DNA from: Bacillota bacterium
GTDB taxonomy: Bacteria > Bacillota > Clostridia > Peptostreptococcales > Anaerovoracaceae
DNA length: 64,000 bases
Assembly (NCBI GenBank): GCA_017394515.1
Contig: JAFPXY010000018.1
Location: 21,020-85,019 of the forward strand
Direction of reading: 5' to 3'
The position numbers and the translations under genes are program-made. Shown piece by piece: positions 1-8,260 of this stretch (its first letter is position 1; each line of letters begins with the position of its first letter). The notes under the pieces were generated by a model. The model did no database searches, had not been told where the DNA came from, and saw only the letters and a list, made by a program, of their open reading frames with translations.

Positions 1-931
1 TACGATCTGAATATTCCTCTGCCAATCCGGCGCACTTGTTATATGCGCCTCTGTTTATAAGGTGAGGGTACTCAGGGTTATTCAGGGGTTCTTCACCGAT
101 CTGGCGTATGATCTCATCCTTAAGGCATTCCACAAAGAGCTCGTAGACGCTTTCTTCTACAGCTACCTGATTGATGTTTATGCATATCTGACCTGAGTTC
201 ATTATCTTGAAGAAGGCGATCTTTCTGGCAGCATCCCAGATATCCGCATCCTCGCGGACTATAGCCCAATTTCCGGTCTCACCGCCCAGTTCCAGAGCTA
301 CGGGAGTCAGGTTGTGAGAGGCCATCTCCATGACGTGGGAGCCAACACTAGGAGAGCCTGTGTAGAAGATCTTATCGAAGCGCTCTTCAAGAAGCAGATC
401 CGCCACATCGTGACCGCCGTCCACAACTGCGATGTACTTCTCGGGGAAGGTCTCGGAGATCATCTTCGAAAGGACACGGGTGGTGGCAGGGGATTTGGAG
501 CTTGCCTTGATAATGGCTGTGTTTCCGCCTGAAAGGGCAGCTGCCAGAGGCCCCAGTGAAAGGAGCACCGGGAAGTTGAAGGGGCTTATGATCAAAGTGG
601 TGCCGTAGGGCATCTTATATACTCTTGTGAAGATGCTGGGGAAGCAGGCCGGGCCGCTTAAGTGAACTTCGGGTTTGGCCCAGCGCTTGAGGCCTGCGAT
701 GGTCTCGTTGATCTCCATGATGAGGGAGCCGATATCCGCAAGATAAGCTTCCGCGTCGGACCTGCCCAGGTCCTCCTTAAGAGCGTTGATGAGCTCATCT
801 TCATAAAGACGCACAGCAGTCTTAAGGCGCTTCAGCTGGTAGATCCTCCAGTCCACATCGAGAGTTTCATTGGTGCGGAAATATTTTTGCTGATTTAAAA
901 CCAGTTCATGTATCTGTTCTTTGGTCCACAT
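1..931 (-). CDS. Aldehyde dehydrogenase family protein (3' end outside window)
   Basis: NAD(P)-dependent aldehyde dehydrogenase, oxidising an aldehyde to an acid; the substrate cannot be told. My reading of the minus strand from the ATG at 931 gives about 310 residues before the window edge. It contains the ALDH fold landmarks: an ISPFNFPV-type cofactor segment, FYTGSPSVG, the ALELGGE motif with the general-base Glu, and NSGQICIN with the catalytic Cys. The start is fixed by GGAGG six bases upstream (gatatcctcc on the plus strand). The gene is divergent from gtrA/tetR, so the TetR regulator downstream of gtrA might control it (inference). The C-terminal third lies outside the window. Confidence 0.9.
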   Translation of the reverse strand, partial: MWTKEQIHELVLNQQKYFRTNETLDVDWRIYQLKRLKTAVRLYEDELINALKEDLGRSDAEAYLADIGSLIMEINETIAGLKRWAKPEVHLSGPACFPSIFTRVYKMPYGTTLIISPFNFPVLLSLGPLAAALSGGNTAIIKASSKSPATTRVLSKMISETFPEKYIAVVDGGHDVADLLLEERFDKIFYTGSPSVGSHVMEMASHNLTPVALELGGETGNWAIVREDADIWDAARKIAFFKIMNSGQICININQVAVEESVYELFVECLKDEIIRQIGEEPLNNPEYPHLINRGAYNKCAGLAEEYSDR

Positions 932-979
932 GATATCCTCCTTTTTTGGGCAAAAAACTTGATCACGTGAAATAATATA

Positions 980-1008
980 TAGACTAACGTGGTAAATTAT
1001 GATATAAT
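980..1008 (+). promoter_or_regulatory. Putative promoter of gtrA-tetR
   Basis: TAGACT (980-985), a 17-nt spacer and a perfect TATAAT (1003-1008) lie about 60 nt ahead of the GtrA start. The -35 is weak. An 8-bp palindrome TCACGTGA (963-970) sits just upstream, between the two divergent genes, and could be an operator. Confidence 0.45.
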
Positions 1009-1070
1009 AATTGTACTACAGTATAAAATTGAATTCAAGATGCAATTATCAGAATTCGAAAGGAGCACTT

Positions 1071-1574
1071 ATGTCATTTGAAACTGAAAAGATCGAGGAA
1101 ACTCAGATTCCCGATCAGCATCTTTCCAAAAAAGAAAATACGGCACAGGTCATCAAATTCACCCTGTTTTCAATATCCGCCGGCATCATTGAGACCCTGA
1201 GCTTCACACTGCTTAACGAGGTATTCCATCTTCCGTATATGCCTTGTTATCTGACTGCCTTGATATTGTCGGTGATCTGGAACTTTACCCTTAACAGGGA
1301 GTTCACCTTTAAATCAGCCAACAACGTGCCTTTGGCAATGCTGAAGGTAGCCTGCTTCTATCTGGTATTCACACCGCTGTCCACCTGGTGGGGAACAGCT
1401 CTTACCAACGCAGGCTGGAACGAATATATAGTGCTCTTCGGCACCATGGCCGTGAACCTTACTACGGAGTTCCTCTATGACCGTTTCTTCGTCTTCAGAG
1501 GAACCATGAACACCAATAAGCGTGCCCAGAAGGAGAGGGAGCACGCTTCAGAGGAGGTGGAAGGAGATGAATAA
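1071..1574 (+). CDS. GtrA family membrane protein
   Basis: A 167-residue integral membrane protein of the GtrA/DPMS family, whose members are thought to help move lipid-linked sugars across the membrane. After a ~25-residue charged cytoplasmic N-terminus there are four hydrophobic segments. The conserved family pattern around helix 2-3 is visible (IWNFTLNREFTF) and repeats near the C-terminus as FLYDRFFVFR. I chose ATG 1071 because AAGGAG lies at 1060-1065; an upstream in-frame start at 1011 lacks a ribosome binding site. The stop codon overlaps the start of the TetR gene by 8 nt, so the pair is translationally coupled. Confidence 0.85.
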   Translation: MSFETEKIEETQIPDQHLSKKENTAQVIKFTLFSISAGIIETLSFTLLNEVFHLPYMPCYLTALILSVIWNFTLNREFTFKSANNVPLAMLKVACFYLVFTPLSTWWGTALTNAGWNEYIVLFGTMAVNLTTEFLYDRFFVFRGTMNTNKRAQKEREHASEEVEGDE

Positions 1575-2115
1575 ACCCACTAAGCGTGAAAGGTCAAGGA
1601 TCAAGATCATGCATGCTGCCAAAGGCCTTTTCGACGAATATGGCGTCGATAACGTGACCTTCCAGATGATAGCTGAAAGGGCAGACATGTGCAGGACTAC
1701 GGTCTTTAACCATTTCAAAAGCATGAACGATCTTCTGGTAGCTCTGACCATGCAGGAAATGGAAGACATAGTCGAATACTGCGAGTCAAGAGGTCTCAAG
1801 GGCAAGGAGCTGTTATACGGACTGATTGAGAAGATAGTGGAAGATACGGCTTGCTATCCAGCCTTTGCCAGCACCTTGATCGATAGCGCTCTGATAAACA
1901 ATGAAGGTGAGAGCCCTCTTAAGACCGTGGAAAACATCATGATCCGCGGACTTGAAGATGAAGGATTCACTGACATAGAACACAAGTTGATCCTTCTTGA
2001 AGGCATCTACTTCGGAATGAGCAATCACTATCACCTGAACAGCAAAGAATTCAACGTAGAGGATATGATAAGGGAATCTCGAATCCTTTTGGACAGGATC
2101 CTGGTGAAATACTGA
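1567..2115 (+). CDS. TetR/AcrR family transcriptional regulator
   Basis: A 182-residue one-component regulator. The N-terminal helix-turn-helix is clear (IMHAAKGLFDEYGVDNVTF, then TTVFNHFKSMNDLL, about residues 10-55). The C-terminal ligand-binding half is divergent, so no ligand can be named. The start ATG 1567 overlaps the end of gtrA and is preceded by GGTGGAAGGAG. Members of this family usually repress neighbouring genes; the gtrA gene and the divergent aldehyde dehydrogenase are the obvious candidates, but this is inference. Confidence 0.88.
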   Translation: MNKPTKRERSRIKIMHAAKGLFDEYGVDNVTFQMIAERADMCRTTVFNHFKSMNDLLVALTMQEMEDIVEYCESRGLKGKELLYGLIEKIVEDTACYPAFASTLIDSALINNEGESPLKTVENIMIRGLEDEGFTDIEHKLILLEGIYFGMSNHYHLNSKEFNVEDMIRESRILLDRILVKY

Positions 2116-2127
2116 GAATATCTATAG

Positions 2128-2165
2128 GAGGTTGTTGCATCTGTACGATGCGACAGCCTCTTTTA
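2128..2165 (+). terminator. Rho-independent terminator after tetR
   Basis: A 14-bp stem with two G-U pairs (2128-2141 with 2147-2160) and a 5-nt loop, followed by TTTTATT. It separates the tetR unit from the cobalamin operon. Confidence 0.85.
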
Positions 2166-2186
2166 TTAATGAGAAATCATTGCAGA

Positions 2187-2213
2187 TTGACAGCATTTCG
2201 GTTATAATATAAT
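2187..2213 (+). promoter_or_regulatory. Putative promoter of the cobalamin operon
   Basis: Perfect TTGACA (2187-2192) and TATAAT (2208-2213) with a short 15-nt spacer, 34 nt ahead of cbiA. The remaining leader is too short to hold a cobalamin riboswitch. Confidence 0.55.
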
Positions 2214-2246
2214 TTGTCATATTATGGATAAGTATAGGTAAAAGCC

Positions 2247-3617
2247 ATGAAGAAAAAGATGCAAAGAATCCTCATAGCCGCAGCAGGCAGCGGTTCCGGC
2301 AAGACCACCATCACATGTGCCTTGCTGGAAGCCTTAAAGGAGAGGGGCAGAAAGCCCACCTCATGCAAGTGCGGACCGGACTACATAGATACCATGTTTC
2401 ATGCAAGCGTGCTGGGAACACCCAGCACAAATCTGGATCTGTATTTCTTTGATGAAGACAGAGCCAGATATCTTCTCTCGGAGAATGGATCAAAGGGCGA
2501 CATAACCGTCATAGAAGGCGTTATGGGCTACTACGATGGCCTGGGGATAGATTCCACAGAAGCCAGCAGTTACCACGTGGCAAAGGCTACGGGAACTCCT
2601 GTGGTGCTAATTATAAACGCCCGCGGAGCAGCGCTCTCGGTCCTGGCTACCATCAAGGGTTTCAGGGACTTCAGAGAGGACAGCAATATCAAGGGAGTTA
2701 TCCTCAACAACTGCACTGAGTCCACCTATAAGGTGCTTAAGGGAGTCATAGAAGAGGAGTTTAAAGGCGAGATCAAACCTCTCGGATTCATGCCGAGAAT
2801 GAAGGACTGCGAACTTGAGAGCAGGCATCTGGGACTTGTGACAGCCCAGGAGATCGAGGATCTCAACGAGAAACTGAGAAGGCTTAAGGAGCAGGCTTTG
2901 GTAAGCCTTGACATGGATGCCATCGAAGAGCTTGCAGGATCCGCGCCGGAATTGGAATTCCAAGTGCCTGAGTTCCATTATCCGCCGAAACTCAATGAAG
3001 AACCGGTGGTCATAGGAGTTGCCAGGGATAAAGCTTTCTGCTTCTATTACGAGGATAGCCTAGCGCTGCTTGAACGTTTAGGTGCGGTCATCAAAGAATT
3101 CAGCCCGCTGGAAGACGAGAGTCTGCCTGAAGACCTGGATGGCATCTATTTGGGAGGCGGTTATCCTGAACTTTATGCGGAGCGTTTAAGTGAAAACGAG
3201 AGCATGCGTGAGTCCATCAGGGATGCCATTGAGAGCGGTATGCCTGTGATCGCTGAGTGCGGAGGCTTCATGTACCTCACACAGTCCATAGCTGGGCATC
3301 CCATGGCGGGATTACTTCCCGGGGAATGCACTGATCAGAGCAAGCTCATGCGATTCGGCTATGTGAAGATCAAAGCCAATAAGGACAATATGCTCATGCC
3401 TGAAGGCTACGAGATACCGGCCCACGAGTTTCATCATTGGGACTGCACGGATAACGGCTCGGACTTCACGGCACTTAAGAGAAATGGCCGAACCTGGCAG
3501 GCGGGATTCGCAAATGATCATATGTATGCCGGATTCCCACACTTTAACTTCTGGGCAGACCCTAAGATCGCCCTCAATTACGTTACCAAATGTCTTGAAT
3601 ATAAGGAGCTAAAATGA
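2247..3617 (+). CDS. cbiA: Cobyrinate a,c-diamide synthase CbiA
   Basis: Amidates the a and c side chains of cob(II)yrinate using glutamine and ATP in the anaerobic cobalamin pathway. The 456 residues match the family length. The N-terminal dethiobiotin-synthetase-like ATPase domain has the P-loop AAAGSGSGKTT (about residues 11-21) and the CGPDYIDTMFH substrate segment. The C-terminal class I glutaminase domain shows YLGGGYPELYAE and the nucleophile Cys in AECGGFMYLT, with a downstream HEFHHW carrying the catalytic His region. It is the first gene of the operon, and its stop overlaps cbiC in an ATGA. Confidence 0.96.
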   Translation: MKKKMQRILIAAAGSGSGKTTITCALLEALKERGRKPTSCKCGPDYIDTMFHASVLGTPSTNLDLYFFDEDRARYLLSENGSKGDITVIEGVMGYYDGLGIDSTEASSYHVAKATGTPVVLIINARGAALSVLATIKGFRDFREDSNIKGVILNNCTESTYKVLKGVIEEEFKGEIKPLGFMPRMKDCELESRHLGLVTAQEIEDLNEKLRRLKEQALVSLDMDAIEELAGSAPELEFQVPEFHYPPKLNEEPVVIGVARDKAFCFYYEDSLALLERLGAVIKEFSPLEDESLPEDLDGIYLGGGYPELYAERLSENESMRESIRDAIESGMPVIAECGGFMYLTQSIAGHPMAGLLPGECTDQSKLMRFGYVKIKANKDNMLMPEGYEIPAHEFHHWDCTDNGSDFTALKRNGRTWQAGFANDHMYAGFPHFNFWADPKIALNYVTKCLEYKELK

Positions 3618-4237
3618 TAGAAAACATCAAACCTATGGATATAGAAAAGAGAAGCTTTGAGATAATTACTGAGATCCTGGGAGACAGAAAGTTCCCTGAG
3701 GAGCAGGAATCCATCATCAAGCGAGTGATCCATACTTCAGCAGATTTCGATTACGCTGATAACCTTAAGTTCAGCGAAGGAGCGGTGGAAAAGGCTCTGG
3801 AAGCATTAAGGGCAGGCTGCGATATCGTGACCGATACCAACATGGCTAAAGCAGGAATCAATAAGAATATCCTGGCTTCCTTAGGCGGTGAAGTTCACTG
3901 CTTCATGGCAGACCCTGATGTAGCCGCTGAAGCCAAGGAAAGAGGCGTCACCCGCGCCATAGTTTCCATGGAAAAGGCTGCCAAACTGGACAAACCAGTT
4001 ATATTCGCCATTGGAAACGCTCCTACAGCTCTGATCCGCATCCACGAGATGATCGGAACCGGTGAATTAAAGCCCGCATTGGTGGTGGGAGTGCCCGTAG
4101 GATTCGTAAATGTAGTTGAATCCAAGGAACTCATAATGGTTGACGATATACCTTATATCGTAGCTCAAGGAAGAAAGGGTGGATCCAACGTGGCAGCGGC
4201 CATAATCAACGCTCTTTTGTACAAGATCAAGAGATAA
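3614..4237 (+). CDS. cbiC: Cobalt-precorrin-8 methylmutase CbiC
   Basis: Moves the C-11 methyl to C-12 of cobalt-precorrin-8 to give cobyrinate. The 207-residue protein fits the family. It has the usual start (IEKRSFEIITEILGD), the catalytic-His region RVIHTSADFDY, and the family signature VGVPVGFVNVVESKE. It begins inside the cbiA stop (ATGA overlap) behind AAGGAG, so translation is coupled. Confidence 0.96.
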   Translation: MIENIKPMDIEKRSFEIITEILGDRKFPEEQESIIKRVIHTSADFDYADNLKFSEGAVEKALEALRAGCDIVTDTNMAKAGINKNILASLGGEVHCFMADPDVAAEAKERGVTRAIVSMEKAAKLDKPVIFAIGNAPTALIRIHEMIGTGELKPALVVGVPVGFVNVVESKELIMVDDIPYIVAQGRKGGSNVAAAIINALLYKIKR

Positions 4238-4248
4238 ATATTTCAAAA

Positions 4249-5418
4249 ATGAAAGAATTCGTAACAGTGGACGGCAAAGAACTCCGGCTGGGCTATACCA
4301 CGGGAAGCTGCGCGGCGGCGGCCTCGAAGGCTGCGGCCACCATGATCCTTACGGGCCGCCGCCTTGAGGGGATCAAACTGCTTACGCCCAAAGGCATAGA
4401 GCTGGAACTCAATGTCGAAGACACCACAATAGAATACGATGACTCAACGGGAGAGCCCGTCCTGGTCCGCTGCGCCATCAGAAAGGACAGCGGAGACGAC
4501 CCAGACGTGACCAACGGCGCCCTGGTGTATTCCGAGGTAACCCTTACTGACTTAAAAGGAGAAGTTGACATCGACGGAGGTTACGGCGTAGGTCGTGTCA
4601 CCAAGCCGGGACTGGACCAGCCCGTGGGTAACGCAGCCATCAATTCCGTGCCCAGAAAGATGATCACTGAGAATCTTCAGGAAGTTGCCAGAGAGCTAAG
4701 CTTTAGCGGTGGCTTCAAGGTGGTTATCAGCATTCCCTTAGGGGTGGAACTGGCCCGCAAGACCTTCAATCCAAGGCTTGGAATAGAGGGAGGCATCTCC
4801 GTAATAGGAACCACGGGCATAGTGGAGCCCATGAGCGAGAGAGCCCTCATAGATACCATCAAGGTGGAACTCACTCAGAAGAAGGAACTGGGGTATGAAT
4901 ATGTTTTGCTCACCCCGGGAAATTACGGTTCAGACTTCATCCGTGACGGTATAGGCATAGACCCTGAGATGGCGGTACAGACCTCTAATTTCATCGGAGA
5001 CAGCATCGACATGTGCGTCCAGCTGGGCTTCAAGGGAGCGCTTCTCATAGGTCATATCGGTAAGCTTGTGAAGATCGCAGGAAACATGCTTAACACCCAC
5101 TCCAAATACGGTGACTGCCGCATGGAGATTCTGGGTTCCGCGGCTGCGGTTTATGGAGTGAAACCGGAGACTGCCAGATACATCCTTGGCTGCGCAGCCT
5201 GCGATGAGGCTGTCAGGGTCATGAGAGAAGAGGGAATCGACGAAGCGGCCCTTCAACTGGTGTCCGACAGGATAGAACGCAACCTGGACAATCGAGCCTT
5301 TAAGGCCTGCGCCATAGGACAGAGCTTTGAAGTAGGTGCCATAATGTTTTCAAAGGAGTACGGCAAGCTGGGCGAGACAGCCAAGGCTCAGGAACTTTTG
5401 GAGAAAATCGTTGGGTGA
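4249..5418 (+). CDS. cbiD: Cobalt-precorrin-5B C1-methyltransferase CbiD
   Basis: SAM-dependent methylation at C-1 during anaerobic corrin ring contraction. The 389-residue protein has the diagnostic N-terminus LRLGYTTGSCAAAASKAA, the segment GYGVGRVTKPGLDQPVGNAAIN (given in part), and TTGIVEPMSE; the later LIGHIGKLVKIAGN is also typical. The start ATG lies 11 nt after cbiC but no good Shine-Dalgarno is visible, so it may depend on re-initiation. Confidence 0.96.
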   Translation: MKEFVTVDGKELRLGYTTGSCAAAASKAAATMILTGRRLEGIKLLTPKGIELELNVEDTTIEYDDSTGEPVLVRCAIRKDSGDDPDVTNGALVYSEVTLTDLKGEVDIDGGYGVGRVTKPGLDQPVGNAAINSVPRKMITENLQEVARELSFSGGFKVVISIPLGVELARKTFNPRLGIEGGISVIGTTGIVEPMSERALIDTIKVELTQKKELGYEYVLLTPGNYGSDFIRDGIGIDPEMAVQTSNFIGDSIDMCVQLGFKGALLIGHIGKLVKIAGNMLNTHSKYGDCRMEILGSAAAVYGVKPETARYILGCAACDEAVRVMREEGIDEAALQLVSDRIERNLDNRAFKACAIGQSFEVGAIMFSKEYGKLGETAKAQELLEKIVG

Positions 5419-5522
5419 TTTGCCAGAGGTAGAATATAAACAAGCAGAAATTGTAGGCTAAAGCATTCGTTTTTCAATATTTTAGCATACCTGCAAATAT
5501 TTATAAAATTGGAGGAAATATC

Positions 5523-6287
5523 ATGATACATTTCGTTGGTGCCGGATCCGGCGCGACAGACCTTATCACAGTCAGAGGAGCCAATCTGCTTCAGCAAGCA
5601 GATGTGGTCATCTATGCAGGTTCACTGGTCAATCCTGAACTCCTTAAATACACCAAAGAAGACTGCAAGATCTACAATTCAGCTGAGATGACCCTTGAGG
5701 AAGTCATCGACGCCATCAAGGAAGCCGAAAGCCTTGGCCTTACCACCGTAAGGCTTCACACCGGGGATTCCAGCATCTACGGAGCTGTAAGAGAGCAGTT
5801 CGATGAGCTTGACGAACTGGGCTTCGAGTATGACGTTACTCCCGGAGTGTCTGCGTTCTGCGGCGCGGCCAGCTCCTTAAAGGCCGAGTACACGCTCCCC
5901 GGAGTCAGCCAAACCGTGATCATCACCAGAGCCGAAGGCAGGACTCCGGTGCCCGAGAAGGAGAGCATCAAGTCGCTGGCCGCCCATAAGGCTACCATGG
6001 TGCTGTTCTTAAGCACATCCCTTACTGAGAAACTCCAGTCAGACCTTCTGGAAGGCGGATATCCCGAGGATACACCGGTTGCCATCGTCTACAAGGCCAC
6101 CTGGCCTGAGGAAAGGATATTCAGATGCCAGCTTAAGGACCTTCACAGGACCGTGACCGATAACGGTCTCACCAAGACCTCCCTCATAATCGTTGGAGGC
6201 TGCATGGGTGATGAGTATATGAGATCTCTTCTTTATCATCCTCATTTTACAACGGAATTCAGACAGGGAACACCTGAGAACGAATAG
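5523..6287 (+). CDS. cbiF: Cobalt-precorrin-4 C11-methyltransferase CbiF
   Basis: Tetrapyrrole methylase that methylates C-11 of cobalt-precorrin-4. The 254 residues begin with the family motif FVGAGSGATDLITVRG (a proline normally follows GAG-PG; here GSG), then ADVVIYAGSLV, the HTGDSSIYGA SAM-binding loop and the PGVSAF segment. The start is fixed by GGAGG at 5511-5515. A 104-nt gap separates it from cbiD, longer than other gaps in the operon, and holds a weak inverted repeat (GCTAAA...TTTAGC). Confidence 0.95.
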   Translation: MIHFVGAGSGATDLITVRGANLLQQADVVIYAGSLVNPELLKYTKEDCKIYNSAEMTLEEVIDAIKEAESLGLTTVRLHTGDSSIYGAVREQFDELDELGFEYDVTPGVSAFCGAASSLKAEYTLPGVSQTVIITRAEGRTPVPEKESIKSLAAHKATMVLFLSTSLTEKLQSDLLEGGYPEDTPVAIVYKATWPEERIFRCQLKDLHRTVTDNGLTKTSLIIVGGCMGDEYMRSLLYHPHFTTEFRQGTPENE

Positions 6288-6295
6288 AAATCAAT

Positions 6296-6393
6296 GCGGC
6301 GGCCGCAGCAGAACTAGCGCGGAGATCCGGACATCACGAGCCGGCCACCGCAGAACTAGCGCGGAGATCCGGACATCACGAGCCGGCCGCCGC
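6296..6393. repeat. Two 42-nt tandem repeats inside a 10-bp inverted repeat
   Basis: Between cbiF and cbiG a 42-nt unit occurs twice (6308-6349 and 6350-6391) with a single A/G difference. It is very GC-rich against the flanking genes. GCGGCGGCCG (6296-6305) and its exact complement CGGCCGCCGC (6384-6393) bracket the pair, so the whole 98 nt could fold as one large stem-loop. The unit is a multiple of three, but lies outside both reading frames as called. Confidence 0.9.
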
Positions 6394-6408
6394 GCGGGGA
6401 GAACATAC

Positions 6409-7524
6409 ATGAGAGCGAGCGTTTTTTGCTACAGCCTGAGGGGCAAGGATACTGCCCGGAAGGTGGTAGATGTACTAAAAAGTGAATACGATTGCGAGGT
6501 GGAATGCTTTTCACCGTCAAGGATCGCTGACGAGGGCGGCGGCTACGGCAGGGACTGCGAGGAATTCGAGCCCGGCCATGAGGGCGAGTTTTTTGAAACT
6601 CAGTTCCTCGGCATTCCGAGGCCCAGCGGGGACTTTTACGGGGAGCATTTCAGAGCCAAGGATCTCATAGTTTCCGTGGGTTCCGTGGGAATCTGCGTGA
6701 GACATGTAGCGCCATACGTCAAGTCCAAGGTAACGGATCCTGCGGTCATCGTCATCGATGAGCTGGGAGAACATGTGATACCTGTGCTTTCCGGCCATAT
6801 CGGTGGGGCCAACGAGATCTCCAGAGTCCTGGCAAAAACCCTGGACAGCGAGGCGGTCATCACCACGGCCACGGACCTGAACCAGAGGTTCACAGTTGAT
6901 GAGTGGGCTACGAGAAAGGGCATGACCATCTCCAGCATGAACATGGCTAAGGATTTTGCAGCGTCCATCCTGGAAAGGGATGTTCCTTTCAAGTCGGACT
7001 TCCCCTATAGGGGAGAGCTGCCCAATGGCCTGAAGGAGATAGGCCAAGATGACTCAGCCTTAAACGAAGACACCATCGGCCTGTACATCACCTGGTCGAC
7101 TCAGGAGCCATTCCCCATGACTCTCAGACTCATCCCCAAATGCCTGAGTTTGGGCATAGGCTGCAGGAGAGGGACACCCAGGGAGACCATCGAGCAGGTG
7201 GTAAAGCAGACCCTTAAGGACAATGAAATCGACATGAGAGCCATAAGCTCCATTTCAAGCATCGACCTTAAAAAGGATGAAGAAGGGCTGCTTGGCTTCG
7301 CCCACAGATACAGGATAGAGCCTGAATTCTTCAGTGCAGATGAACTTAAGGAAGTCCAGGGCGATTTCACACCTTCGGATTTCGTTAAGAGCATCACCGG
7401 CGTGGACAACGTCTGCGAAAGGGCTGCTCTGATAAAGGCTGACAGGCTCATAGTAAAGAAAACAGCTTGTGATGGCGTAACGGTCGCCGTCGCAGTTAAG
7501 GATATGGAGGTAAGTTTTGAATAA
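6409..7524 (+). CDS. cbiG: Cobalt-precorrin-5A hydrolase CbiG
   Basis: Opens the delta-lactone of cobalt-precorrin-5A and releases acetaldehyde. The 371 residues contain the CbiG N-terminal domain, then the central signature VGSVGICVRHVAPYVKSK with DPAVIVIDELGEHVIPVLSG (about residues 87-130) and HIGGANE, and the C-terminal domain starting at LGIGCRRGTP. The start is backed by GGGGAG at 6396-6401, immediately after the GC-rich tandem repeat. Its 3' end overlaps cbiH by 8 nt. Confidence 0.95.
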   Translation: MRASVFCYSLRGKDTARKVVDVLKSEYDCEVECFSPSRIADEGGGYGRDCEEFEPGHEGEFFETQFLGIPRPSGDFYGEHFRAKDLIVSVGSVGICVRHVAPYVKSKVTDPAVIVIDELGEHVIPVLSGHIGGANEISRVLAKTLDSEAVITTATDLNQRFTVDEWATRKGMTISSMNMAKDFAASILERDVPFKSDFPYRGELPNGLKEIGQDDSALNEDTIGLYITWSTQEPFPMTLRLIPKCLSLGIGCRRGTPRETIEQVVKQTLKDNEIDMRAISSISSIDLKKDEEGLLGFAHRYRIEPEFFSADELKEVQGDFTPSDFVKSITGVDNVCERAALIKADRLIVKKTACDGVTVAVAVKDMEVSFE

Positions 7525-8260
7525 ACTCTATGTGGTGGGCATAGGCCCCGGAAATTACGAAAACATGACCATCAGAGCTGACGAGGCTCTGAAGGATTCC
7601 GACGTAATAATCGGATATACTGTGTATGTGGACCTGGTTAAGGACAGATATCCTGATAAGGAATTCCTTACGACTCCCATGACCAAGGAAGCTGCAAGAT
7701 GTGAGATGGCTCTTGAATCCGCCAAGAATGGCAAGACCACAGCCATGATCTGCTCCGGAGACTCCGGAATCTACGGCATGGCAGCCCTTTGCTATGAGCT
7801 GAGGGGTGAAGCTACAGAACCCGAGATCGATGTGATCCCGGGATTAACAGCCGCAGCATCAGGCGCATCCATCCTGGGAGCGCCACTTACCCACGATTTC
7901 GCCATTATCAGCCTTTCAGACAGGCTGACACCCTGGGAAAAGATCGAAGCCAGGCTCAGAGCAGCCTCCGCTGCAGACTTAAGCATAGTCCTTTATAATC
8001 CAGTCTCCAAGGGCAGGCCGGATCATCTGAAGAAGGCCTGTGACATCATGCTGGAGAACCTGCCTGAGACCAGGATCTGCGGCATAGCCAGAAACATCGG
8101 ACGTGAGGGTGAAAGCATGAGGGTCATGACCCTTAAGGAACTGAAAGAAGCTGAGTGCGACATGTTTTGCACCGTTTTCATAGGAAATGCCATGACCAAG
8201 GTCATGGGCGATAAGATGGTAACTCCGAGAGGTTACAGAGAGGTCAGCGATGTCAGATAA
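7517..8260 (+). CDS. cbiH: Cobalt-precorrin-3B C17-methyltransferase CbiH
   Basis: Tetrapyrrole methylase catalysing C-17 methylation and ring contraction. The 247 residues start VVGIGPGNYENMTIRA, with the usual VIIGYTVYVDLV, ICSGDSGIYGMA and VIPGLTAA motifs; C-terminal IARNIGREGE is also typical of CobJ/CbiH. The only sensible start is TTG at 7517, preceded by ATGGAGG and overlapping cbiG by 8 nt. Confidence 0.95.
   Translation: MNKLYVVGIGPGNYENMTIRADEALKDSDVIIGYTVYVDLVKDRYPDKEFLTTPMTKEAARCEMALESAKNGKTTAMICSGDSGIYGMAALCYELRGEATEPEIDVIPGLTAAASGASILGAPLTHDFAIISLSDRLTPWEKIEARLRAASAADLSIVLYNPVSKGRPDHLKKACDIMLENLPETRICGIARNIGREGESMRVMTLKELKEAECDMFCTVFIGNAMTKVMGDKMVTPRGYREVSDVR

Noticed and set aside
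314..898. Two small plus-strand frames
   Set aside because: Both are antisense to the aldehyde dehydrogenase gene, which has full family motifs and a good ribosome binding site.
2166..2246. Cobalamin riboswitch before cbiA
   Set aside because: Only ~80 nt lie between the tetR terminator and cbiA, including a promoter; the conserved B12 box is not there.
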